A stretch of DNA of 64,000 bases from Streptomyces albireticuli (GTDB lineage: Bacteria; Actinomycetota; Actinomycetes; Streptomycetales; Streptomycetaceae). Both the position numbers and the translations under genes were made by a program. How positions within the stretch are numbered: position 1 is the first letter of the stretch; each line of letters starts with the position of its first letter. Below the pieces are notes generated by a model. It made no database searches. It was not told the origin of the DNA and worked only from the letters and a program-made list of their open reading frames with translations. This document shows positions 36,816 to 43,911 of the stretch, in pieces. The DNA is taken from the NCBI RefSeq assembly GCF_021228125.1, contig NZ_JAJQQS010000003.1, positions 310,001 to 374,000 of the forward strand. Reading direction: 5' to 3'.

Positions 36816-37607
36816 GTGGCAGACGATTCGAATTCATTCAGCAAGAGCGCGATCGGGTCGTACGCAGCCGTCGGGGACAGCTTCACCGAAGGCGTCGGCG
36901 ACCCAGGGCCGGACGACACCTTCATCGGCTGGGCCGACCGACTGGCCGTACTCCTCTCCGACCAGCAGGACGAGCACACCTTCCGGTACGCCAACCTCGC
37001 CGTCCGCGGCCGGCTCCTCGACCAGATCGTCGAGGAGCAGGTGCCCCGGGCCAAGGAACTCGGCCCGGACCTCGTGACCTTCTGCGCCGGCGGCAACGAC
37101 ATCCTGCGCCCCGGCAGCGACCCCGACGACGTGGCCGAGCGCTACGAGGCGGCCGTCGTCGACCTGGCCTCCTCCGTCGGCACGGTGCTGCTGTGCACCG
37201 GCTTCGACACCCGGGGCGTCCCGGTCCTGCGCCATCTGCGCGGCAAGATCGCGACGTATACGGCCCATGTCCGCGCCATCGCCGACCGGCACGACTGCCC
37301 GGTGCTCGACCTGTGGTCGCTGCGCTCGGTGCAGGACCGGCGGGCCTGGAGCGACGACCGGCTGCACCTCTCGCCCGACGGGCACACCCGCGTCGCGCTG
37401 CGCGCCGCCCAGGTGCTCGGGCTCCAGGTGCCGGCCGACCCGGACCAGGCGTGGCCGGACGAGGGGCTGCGGTCGCCCGCCGAGGTGCGCCGGGACAACA
37501 TCCACTGGGCGCGCGAGCACCTGGTGCCGTGGATCGGCCGCCGGCTACGCGGCGAGTCCTCGGGGGACCATGTGGAAGCCAAGCGTCCGGACCTGCTGCC
37601 GCTGTAG
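36816..37607 (+). CDS. SGNH/GDSL hydrolase
   Basis: A 263-residue esterase-type hydrolase with the four SGNH blocks: AVGDSFTEGVGD (nucleophile Ser near residue 22), the Gly block in VRGRLLDQ, AGGNDILRPG (Asn), and DDRLHLSPDGH (Asp and His). There is no signal peptide, so it is likely cytoplasmic. The GTG at 36816 follows AGAGGAAAG. The 212-nt gap upstream contains TTGACG near 36705, a possible -35 element. Natural substrate unknown. Confidence 0.87.
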   Translation: MADDSNSFSKSAIGSYAAVGDSFTEGVGDPGPDDTFIGWADRLAVLLSDQQDEHTFRYANLAVRGRLLDQIVEEQVPRAKELGPDLVTFCAGGNDILRPGSDPDDVAERYEAAVVDLASSVGTVLLCTGFDTRGVPVLRHLRGKIATYTAHVRAIADRHDCPVLDLWSLRSVQDRRAWSDDRLHLSPDGHTRVALRAAQVLGLQVPADPDQAWPDEGLRSPAEVRRDNIHWAREHLVPWIGRRLRGESSGDHVEAKRPDLLPL

Positions 37608-37641
37608 GGCGGGCCCGGAGCATCAAGAAAAAAGGGGGAAG

Positions 37642-37665
37642 GACACCGGGCCCGGCCCGGGTGTC
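37642..37665. terminator. Hairpin between the GDSL hydrolase and the ATP-binding protein
   Basis: GACACC at 37642-37647 pairs with GGTGTC at 37660-37665 around a GC-rich interior. It lies between convergent genes and ends 5 nt before the end of the ATP-binding gene. Confidence 0.5.
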
Positions 37666-37669
37666 ATCG

Positions 37670-38164
37670 TCAGAGGGGGAGCCGCCCGTGCGGCAGATCG
37701 GCCCAGACGACACGGCCGCGGCCGTCGTCGTCGGGCCGGACCCCCCAAGCCTTCGACAGCGCGCCCACCAGCAGCAGCCCGCGCCCGCTCTCCTCGTCCG
37801 CCCCGCTGCACCGCGCCCGGGGCTCCGTCGAGGTGTGCCCCTGATCGGCCACCTCTATCCGCAGATGCGCGCCGCTCAGGCGCAGTTGACAGCTGACCTT
37901 GTCGCTGTCCGTGTGCCGCACGGCGTTGGTGAAGAGTTCCGACACCACCAATTGGGCGTCGTCGCACGCCACTTCGTCGATACCCCACTCCCGCAGTCGC
38001 GCGAGAACTCGTCTGCGCGCCTCCGCCACCGAGGTGTTGAGAGCCGGGAAGTGGAAGGCGTCCTGGAGACGCGCGGCTATGGAACTGCCGTAGCGTCCGA
38101 GCGAAGGTGCGTCATGGGAGGGGACCACTCCGCAACTATGTGCGATGTGAGTCATGTGTGGCAA
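37670..38164 (-). CDS. RsbW-like ATP-binding regulator
   Basis: A 164-residue GHKL ATPase with the N box LVVSELFTNAVRHT near residue 80 and the G1/G2 boxes VADQGH and SGRGLLLVGALSKAWG. It is divergent from an Scr1-type HTH gene followed by a DUF397 gene, a recurrent Streptomyces module in which the ATPase, HTH protein and DUF397 protein travel together. A role as anti-sigma-like kinase is inferred from the family. Confidence 0.82.
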   Translation of the reverse strand: MPHMTHIAHSCGVVPSHDAPSLGRYGSSIAARLQDAFHFPALNTSVAEARRRVLARLREWGIDEVACDDAQLVVSELFTNAVRHTDSDKVSCQLRLSGAHLRIEVADQGHTSTEPRARCSGADEESGRGLLLVGALSKAWGVRPDDDGRGRVVWADLPHGRLPL

Positions 38165-38274
38165 GGTTCAATCTGTAAATTGCAGAATCGTCAGTTCAGT
38201 CTGTCCGCTCCGGGGGGTGCGTGGCAGACTGCGCTGCACGGGGGGCATATGACAAAAGTTGGAGGGGATGAACA
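38165..38274. promoter_or_regulatory. Divergent promoter region of the ATPase/HTH module
   Basis: This gap is clearly richer in A/T than the neighbouring genes (for example TTCAATCTGTAAATTGCAG around 38166-38185). It separates two divergent starts, so both promoters must lie here. TAAATT near 38176 is a possible -10. No palindrome was recognised. Confidence 0.45.
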
Positions 38275-39141
38275 GTGGCGGACGCGCGGCCGACAGGCGC
38301 CCCGACCGTCCTGAGGGTCGTGCTGGGCAAACGGCTCCAGGACCTCAGGGAGCGGGCCGGGCTCTCCTTCGAGCAGGCGGGCCGCGCCCTCGACGTCACC
38401 CACGCCACGGTCCGCAGGATGGAGAAGGCCGAGGTCGGCCTGAAGCTCCCCTACGTGGAGAAGCTCCTGCGCGTCTACGGAGTCGCCGACCCCGAGGAGC
38501 TCGACGGCTTCCTCACCCTCGCCCGGGAGGCCAACCGCCCGGGCTGGTGGCACCGCTTCCGGGACGTCCTGCCCGAGTGGTTCAGCGCCTTCGTCTCCCT
38601 GGAGGGCGAGGCCAACCTGATCCGCGCGTACGAGCCCCACTACGTCCCCGGGCTGCTCCAGACCGAGGCCTACGCCCGGGCCGTACTCCGCGCCGGGATG
38701 CCGCACGCCCCCGACGCCGACATCGACCGCGCGGTCACCGTCCGCCGGGAGCGGCAGTCGCTGCTCACCCGGGACGGGGCACCGCTGCTGTGGGTGGTGA
38801 TCGACGAGACCGTGCTGCGCCGGCCCATCGGCGGGCCCGGTGTCATGCGGGAGCAGATCGCACACCTCGCGGCCGCCACCGCCATGCCGAACGTTCGGCT
38901 CCAGATCATGCCGTTCGCCGCCGGGCCGCACCCGGCGATGTACGGACCGTTCCATATCTTCCGGTTCCCGCTCCCGGAGCTGCCGGACATCGCGTACGCC
39001 GAAAACCTCGTCGGGGCCTCGTACTTCGACCAGCGTGACGATGTCTCGGCCTTCCTGGAGGCGCTGGACCGGATGTGCGCGCAGGCCGCGCCGGCACACA
39101 CCACCGAGGCCTTCCTGGGTGGCATTCGTAAGGAGATCTGA
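38275..39141 (+). CDS. Helix-turn-helix regulator, Scr1/DUF5753 family
   Basis: A 288-residue regulator. Residues about 10-75 form a Cro/C1-type HTH (RLQDLRERAGLSFEQAGRALDVTHATVRRMEKAEVG). Residues about 95-280 are the DUF5753 domain (YEPHYVPGLLQTEAYARAVL... and a late GASYFD motif), which is thought to act as an antitoxin-like partner for DUF397 proteins. GTG 38275 follows GGAGGGG. It is directly followed by the DUF397 gene, 3 nt downstream. Confidence 0.87.
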   Translation: MADARPTGAPTVLRVVLGKRLQDLRERAGLSFEQAGRALDVTHATVRRMEKAEVGLKLPYVEKLLRVYGVADPEELDGFLTLAREANRPGWWHRFRDVLPEWFSAFVSLEGEANLIRAYEPHYVPGLLQTEAYARAVLRAGMPHAPDADIDRAVTVRRERQSLLTRDGAPLLWVVIDETVLRRPIGGPGVMREQIAHLAAATAMPNVRLQIMPFAAGPHPAMYGPFHIFRFPLPELPDIAYAENLVGASYFDQRDDVSAFLEALDRMCAQAAPAHTTEAFLGGIRKEI

Positions 39142-39144
39142 TCC

Positions 39145-39402
39145 ATGGATCGCATATACAACGGCATGCCCGCCACCGACCTCGGCACCGAGGGGTGGAG
39201 CAAGCCGTGGAGCGGCGGCAACGGCGGAAGCTGTGTCGAGGCCATGCGGCTGCGGGACGGCCGGGTCGCGCTCCGTCAGTCCACCGATCCGGACGGCCCC
39301 GCGCTGATCTACACGCACCACGAAATCGAAAGCTTCATCAAAGGCGCGAAGGCCGGCGAAGCCGACTTCCTTCTCGCGGGAACGAGTGTGAGCTGCGAAT
39401 GA
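39145..39402 (+). CDS. DUF397 domain protein
   Basis: An 85-residue small protein with the DUF397 pattern WSKPWSGGNGGSCVEAM and VALRQSTDPDGPALIYTHHEIESFIKGAKAGEAD (quoted in parts). In Streptomyces these proteins pair with DUF5753 HTH regulators; some act in development (WhiJ/BldB-like systems). The ATG at 39145 follows AAGGAG. Its stop overlaps the methyltransferase start (ATGA). Confidence 0.87.
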   Translation: MDRIYNGMPATDLGTEGWSKPWSGGNGGSCVEAMRLRDGRVALRQSTDPDGPALIYTHHEIESFIKGAKAGEADFLLAGTSVSCE

Positions 39403-40247
39403 AAGGGCACGGCGTGAGCGAGCAGGGCTTCGCGGCGGAGGAGATCGACACCAGCAGGCCGCACCCGGCCCGCATGTACGACTACTACCTCGGCGGCTGG
39501 GACAACTACGAGGTCGACCGGCAGGCCGCCGAGCACGTCATCCGGGTGCACCCGCAGGTGCGGCTGTCCGCCCGCGCCAACCGCGCCTTCATGACCCGCG
39601 CCGTGCGGGACGTGGTGCGGGACGGCGTCCGCCAGATCATCGACATCGGCACGGGCATACCGACCTCCCCGAACACCCACGAGGTGGCCCGGGAGACCGA
39701 CCCCGACGTCCGCGTCGCCTATGTGGACAACGACCCGATCGTCGCCACCCACGCGGGCGCCAAGCTGACGAACGCGGGTCGCGCCGCGTTCGTCCTCGGC
39801 GACGTGCGCGAGCCCGGCGCCGTCCTGGCGCACCCCGTGGTCCGCGACCTGATCGACTTCAGCGAGCCCGTGGCCGTGCTGCTCGTCGCCGTCCTGCACT
39901 TCGTCAAGGACGAGGAGGACCCCGCGGGCATCGTCGCGACCCTCGCCGACGCGCTCCCCTCGGGCAGCCGCCTGATCCTCTCCCACGCCACGGCCGAGCC
40001 GTACGAGGGCTACGAGGGCGGCTACACCGACGTCAAGGCCCGCGACAGCGTCCTCGGCACGTACAAGAACGCCACCGCCGCGCTCAATCTGCGCGGGCGC
40101 GCGGAGGTGGAGCCGCTCTTCGGTGACTTCGCGCTGGAGGAGCCGGGGCTGGTGCGGGTGCCGCTGTGGCGGCCGGAGGGGCCGGTGCCGGGGGCGGAGG
40201 AGCTCAACAACACGATCTTTTACGGCGGGGTGGGGCGGAAGGGGTAA
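39399..40247 (+). CDS. SAM-dependent methyltransferase, DUF574 family
   Basis: A 282-residue methyltransferase of the actinobacterial DUF574 family. It begins with the family signature RPHPARMYDYYLGGWDNY. The SAM-binding motif is IIDIGTGIPTSPN near residue 88, and the acidic strand end is VAYVDNDPIV. Targets of this family are not known. It is translationally coupled to the DUF397 gene, so it may belong to the same regulatory module. ATG 39399 is used; GTG 39414 is an alternative. Confidence 0.85.
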   Translation: MKGHGVSEQGFAAEEIDTSRPHPARMYDYYLGGWDNYEVDRQAAEHVIRVHPQVRLSARANRAFMTRAVRDVVRDGVRQIIDIGTGIPTSPNTHEVARETDPDVRVAYVDNDPIVATHAGAKLTNAGRAAFVLGDVREPGAVLAHPVVRDLIDFSEPVAVLLVAVLHFVKDEEDPAGIVATLADALPSGSRLILSHATAEPYEGYEGGYTDVKARDSVLGTYKNATAALNLRGRAEVEPLFGDFALEEPGLVRVPLWRPEGPVPGAEELNNTIFYGGVGRKG

Positions 40248-40300
40248 GGGGTGGCCGGGGTGGGGTTGCCGGTGCCGGTGGGGCCGCTGCGCGGGGCTTT

Positions 40301-40377
40301 TCCCCAGCCCCGCCCCTTCCCGAACGTCCTCAATCGCCGGACGGGCTGATCATCAGCCCGTCCGGCGATTGAGGACA
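40301..40377. repeat. Second copy of the dispersed palindromic terminator element
   Basis: Arms at 40326-40349 and 40353-40376 form a perfect 24-bp inverted repeat with a 3-nt loop. Together with its C-rich lead-in it closely resembles 3847-3921. It lies downstream of the methyltransferase and upstream of the AlkB gene. Confidence 0.78.
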
Positions 40378-40437
40378 CCGCGCGGCAGCGCGGAACCGGG
40401 GGCCCGGCCCCCACCCGGCCCCACCTACGCTGGCCGT

Positions 40438-41118
40438 ATGGACGAGCTCTTCCCCCGCCCGCCCTCCGAGATCACCCCGGGCGCCGTACACATACCCGGC
40501 TGGCTGGACCCCGCCGCCCAGGCCCGCCTGCTCGACGCCTGCCGCACCTGGGCGAAGCCGCCCGCCGGGCTGCGGACCGTGCGGATGCCCGGCGGCGGGC
40601 GGATGTCGGTCCGGACCGTCGGCCTCGGCTGGCACTGGTTCCCCTACGGGTACGCCCGCACCGTGGTCGACGGCGACGGCGCGCCCGTCAAGCCCTTCCC
40701 GTCCTGGCTGGACGCACTGGCCCAGGACGCGGTGCGGGCGGCCCGCGAGGCCTCGGCGGACGCGGAGCCGTTCGGCCCGGCGCGGGCCGCCGCGTCCGCC
40801 CCGTACGACACGGCCGCGATCAACTTCTACGGGCCCGGCACGCGGATGGGCATGCACCAGGACCGCGACGAGCGCTCCGACGCGCCCATCGTCTCGCTCA
40901 GCCTCGGCGACAGCTGTGTCTTCAGATTCGGCACGGTGAGCGGCCGGGAGCGCCCCTGGACCGACGTCGAACTGCGCAGCGGCGACCTCTTCGTCTTCGG
41001 TGGCCCGGCGCGGTTCGCCTACCACGGCGTTCCCCGTACCCACCCGGACACCGCGCCGCCCGGACTGGGGCTCACCGGCCGCCTGAACATCACCCTCCGC
41101 GTGAGCGGACTCGGCTGA
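40438..41118 (+). CDS. AlkB-like 2-oxoglutarate/Fe(II) dioxygenase
   Basis: A 226-residue AlkB-family dioxygenase that would reverse alkyl damage to DNA or RNA bases. The iron ligands are HQD in MGMHQDRDE near residue 136 and His in AYHGVPR. The 2-oxoglutarate-binding RLNITLR near the C-terminus matches RxNxTxR. The start ATG 40438 gives the family's usual length. It is monocistronic, and no Ada box was recognised upstream. Confidence 0.9.
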   Translation: MDELFPRPPSEITPGAVHIPGWLDPAAQARLLDACRTWAKPPAGLRTVRMPGGGRMSVRTVGLGWHWFPYGYARTVVDGDGAPVKPFPSWLDALAQDAVRAAREASADAEPFGPARAAASAPYDTAAINFYGPGTRMGMHQDRDERSDAPIVSLSLGDSCVFRFGTVSGRERPWTDVELRSGDLFVFGGPARFAYHGVPRTHPDTAPPGLGLTGRLNITLRVSGLG

Positions 41119-41147
41119 CCCCGGAATACGGCCGAAAACAAGCCACG

Positions 41148-41169
41148 TGCACGTGAAAATTCACGTGCA
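41148..41169. promoter_or_regulatory. 22-nt inverted repeat upstream of the MBL-fold gene
   Basis: TGCACGTGAA (41148-41157), AA, TTCACGTGCA (41160-41169): perfect 10-bp arms with a 2-nt centre. It lies 30 nt after the alkB-like stop and 165 nt before the leader ORF. The tight symmetry and A/T centre suit an operator better than a terminator. Confidence 0.45.
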
Positions 41170-41333
41170 TATGGCCCCCGGACCCTGCACAGTGGGGCAT
41201 CAGGTGGTGAACACCGGTCGTCGGCCGGGCCCGATCACGGGGGTGGGCCCGGACGGCGCACCGGGTGTTCCCCCAGGCGCGGTCCGCCCGACGACGGGGG
41301 GCCACCCGCCGGCCGTTCGAACAGGAGCAGATA

Positions 41334-41378
41334 ATGACGGTGACTTTCACCCGACGCTGCTTCCTGGAGGTGCCGTGA
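41334..41378 (+). CDS. 14-residue leader ORF coupled to the MBL-fold hydrolase
   Basis: ATG 41334 follows AGGAG at ideal distance and encodes MTVTFTRRCFLEVP, ending TGA at 41376-41378. That stop overlaps the GTG start of the hydrolase (GTGA), and the downstream ribosome-binding site GGAGG lies inside the small ORF. This is the arrangement of a translated leader that controls or couples expression of the next gene. Confidence 0.5.
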   Translation: MTVTFTRRCFLEVP

Positions 41379-42565
41379 CCGGCTCCCGCCCGAAAAGCTC
41401 ACCGCTCGACGCCCTGCGACCGGCCGCGTTCGGAGTCGACCCGTCGGGGGAGCGGATGGCGCGCATCCGGCGGTCGCCGCACTACGCCGACGGCGTCTTC
41501 ACCAACCCGGTGGCGGCCCAGCACACCCCCTCCGGCTCCATGCTGAAGTTCCTGCCCACCTACTTCCGCAGAGAGGAGCGCGCCCGCCGCGCTCCCGCGG
41601 GCAATGTGCCGGTCCACCCCACGACCGTCGCCGACCTCGCCACCCCCGCGGCCACCGGGCTGCGGCTGACGTGGATGGGCCACTCCACCGTGCTCGCGGA
41701 GATCGACGGGCGCCGGGTGCTCTTCGACCCGGTGTGGTCCGAGCGCTGCTCGCCCTTCGCCTTCGCGGGCCCGCGCCGCCTGCACCCGGTGCCGGTCCCG
41801 CTGTCCGAGGCGGGCGACGTCGACGCCGTCGTGATCTCCCACGACCACTACGACCACCTGGACATGCCGACGGTCCGGGCGCTGGCCCGGCACACCGGCG
41901 CCCACTTCGTCGTACCGCTGGGCATCGGCGCGCACCTCGAACACTGGGGGGTGCCCGAGGACCGGATGACCGAGCTCGACTGGCACGAGTCGACGGAGGT
42001 CGGGGGCCTCACCCTCACCGCCACCCCCGCCCGCCACTTCTGCGGCCGTGGGCTGCGCAACACCCAGCACACTCTCTGGGCCTCCTGGGTGGTCGCGGGC
42101 CCCGAGCACCGTGTCTTCCACAGCGGGGACACGGGATACTTCCCCGGCTTCGCGGATATCGGCGAACAATACGGTCCTTTCGACGCCACAATGGTGCAGA
42201 TCGGGGCGTACAGCGAATTCTGGACTGACATCCATATGACGCCGGAAGAGGGCATGCGCGCCCACCTCGACCTTCAGGGGGACCCCGCCCGGGGCGTCAT
42301 GCTGCCGATCCACTGGGGCACCTTCAACCTCGCCCCGCACCCCTGGGAGGAGCCGGTCGAGGGCACCGTCGCCGCGGCCGCGCGCAGTGGCGCGCGTGTC
42401 GTGACGCCGCGCCCGGGGCAGCCCTTCGAGCCGGCCGCCGGGCTGCCCGCGGACCCGTGGTGGCGCGCGGTCGCGGCCCGGCCGGCGACCCCGGCGGCGG
42501 AGTGCCCGGTGCGGTCGCGGACGGTCGACGGCCCCGGCCGGGCCGGGGCCACCGTCCGCGCGTAG
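41375..42565 (+). CDS. MBL-fold metallo-hydrolase (NAPE-PLD/UlaG-like)
   Basis: A 396-residue metallo-beta-lactamase-fold protein. The metal motif SHDHYDHLDM (HxHxDH) is near residue 158. LTWMGHSTVLAEIDG and ARHFCGRG complete the N-acylphosphatidylethanolamine phospholipase D-like pattern, and HWGTFNLAPHPWEEP supplies late His ligands. It probably hydrolyses a phosphodiester or lactone. GTG 41375 has GGAGG 5 nt upstream. Substrate unknown. Confidence 0.86.
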   Translation: MTGSRPKSSPLDALRPAAFGVDPSGERMARIRRSPHYADGVFTNPVAAQHTPSGSMLKFLPTYFRREERARRAPAGNVPVHPTTVADLATPAATGLRLTWMGHSTVLAEIDGRRVLFDPVWSERCSPFAFAGPRRLHPVPVPLSEAGDVDAVVISHDHYDHLDMPTVRALARHTGAHFVVPLGIGAHLEHWGVPEDRMTELDWHESTEVGGLTLTATPARHFCGRGLRNTQHTLWASWVVAGPEHRVFHSGDTGYFPGFADIGEQYGPFDATMVQIGAYSEFWTDIHMTPEEGMRAHLDLQGDPARGVMLPIHWGTFNLAPHPWEEPVEGTVAAAARSGARVVTPRPGQPFEPAAGLPADPWWRAVAARPATPAAECPVRSRTVDGPGRAGATVRA

Positions 42566-42722
42566 CCGGGGAGTTGACGTCCCGCCCGGCCCCGGGCGCG
42601 GGGCCCGGGCCGCCGTGGTGCGATTTCCTACGCAATCCCCTAGTGAGTGAGGTGCGGGGCCTATGAGGCCCTACGTTCCCCTTGTGGCGGAAGCGGTGGG
42701 CCCGCTTCAATGCCGTTCGTTG

Positions 42723-42741
42723 GTTAGGAAAGCTTCCTAAC
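42723..42741. promoter_or_regulatory. Chitosanase operator palindrome
   Basis: GTTAGGAAAGCTTCCTAAC: arms of 8 nt with an AGC centre, 45 nt upstream of the chitosanase start. It closely resembles the operator reported for Streptomyces GH46 chitosanase genes, which is bound by the ROK-family repressor CsnR. That identification is from memory of the literature. Confidence 0.7.
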
Positions 42742-42785
42742 AGCCGGGGTCGTCGGGCCCCGGCGACCCGGGAACGGAGATCCGC

Positions 42786-43754
42786 ATGCCCAAGCGCACC
42801 GCGACGACCACCGCACACTCCCGCACCGCCTCGGACGAGGCCCCGCCCCAGGCGACGTCCCTCACTCCACGCCGCACCACGGGGAAGCCGAGGCGGACCA
42901 CCCGCCTCGCCCTCGTCGGCCTGGCCGCCGCCCTCCCCGCCCTCGCCCTCACCGGAGTGGAACAGGCGGCGGCCGTGAGCGCCTCCGCCGGTCACCACGT
43001 CACCGCCGCTCCGCTCACCGAGCGGATACGGGCCCAGGCCGCGACCGGCCTGGACGACCCGCGGAAGAAGGACATCGCCATGCGGCTGGTGTCGAGCGCC
43101 GAGAACTCCTCGCTCGACTGGCGCGCCCAGTTCACCTACATCGAGGACATCGGCGACGGCCGCGGCTACACCGCCGGCATCATCGGCTTCTGTTCCGGCA
43201 CCGGCGACATGCTCGACCTCGCCGAGCGGTACACCAAGGACAAGCCCGGCAACCCGCTCGCCAAGTACCTGCCCGCGCTGCGCAAGGTCAACGGCAGCGA
43301 CTCCCACGCCGGCCTGGGCAAGCCCTTCGAGGACGCCTGGCACAAGGCCGCCCAGGACAAGGCGTTCCAGGCCGCCCAGGAGGCCGAGCGCGACCGCGTC
43401 TACTTCGGCCCGTCGGTCGCCCAGGCCAAGGCCGACGGCCTGCGCACGCTCGGCCAGTTCATCTACTACGACGCGATCGTCATGCACGGCCCCGGCAGCG
43501 GCAAGGACAGCTTCGGCGGCATCCGCAAGGCCGCCCTCGCCAAGGCGAAGACGCCGGCCCAGGGCGGCGACGAGAAGACCTACCTCGGCGCCTTCCTCGA
43601 CGCGCGGAAGAAGGCCATGCAGAGCGAGGAGGCCCACAGCGACACCAGCCGCGTCGACACCGCGCAGCGCGTGTTCCTGAACAACGGCAACTTCGAGCTC
43701 CAGCCGCCGCTGAAGTGGAAGGTCTACGGCGACTCGTACGAGATCAAGGAGTAA
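42786..43754 (+). CDS. csn: Secreted chitosanase, glycoside hydrolase family 46
   Basis: A 322-residue endo-chitosanase that cleaves beta-1,4 linkages of chitosan. The catalytic Glu is in SSAENSSLDW and the catalytic Asp in IEDIGDGRGYTAG; both regions match the well-studied Streptomyces N174 enzyme. The signal region is long: about 35 polar residues, RR near 36-37, then a hydrophobic stretch ending in an Ala-rich cleavage zone near residue 62. The mature domain begins around ATGLDDPRKKDIAM. Regulation by chitosan oligomers through the upstream palindrome is expected. Confidence 0.94.
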   Translation: MPKRTATTTAHSRTASDEAPPQATSLTPRRTTGKPRRTTRLALVGLAAALPALALTGVEQAAAVSASAGHHVTAAPLTERIRAQAATGLDDPRKKDIAMRLVSSAENSSLDWRAQFTYIEDIGDGRGYTAGIIGFCSGTGDMLDLAERYTKDKPGNPLAKYLPALRKVNGSDSHAGLGKPFEDAWHKAAQDKAFQAAQEAERDRVYFGPSVAQAKADGLRTLGQFIYYDAIVMHGPGSGKDSFGGIRKAALAKAKTPAQGGDEKTYLGAFLDARKKAMQSEEAHSDTSRVDTAQRVFLNNGNFELQPPLKWKVYGDSYEIKE

Positions 43755-43849
43755 GGAACCAAGGGGTAAGGAACCAAGGGGTGAGGAGCGGCGGCGGGCG
43801 GGCCGTGGAGGTGCGGGAATGCGCGGGAAGGCGCCTCCACGGCCCGCCC
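43751..43849. terminator. Tandem 15-bp repeat and strong hairpin after csn
   Basis: Two copies of GTAAGGAACCAAGGG run from 43751 to 43780 and include the csn stop. After them, a perfect 16-bp stem (43796-43811 with 43834-43849) with a 22-nt loop separates csn from the convergent amidohydrolase gene. Confidence 0.7.
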
Positions 43850-43911
43850 GTCCGCCCGCGCGGACGGCACGGTCGCCGTGCCGCCCGCCGGGCGACCCGG
43901 CCCGCCGCGAC

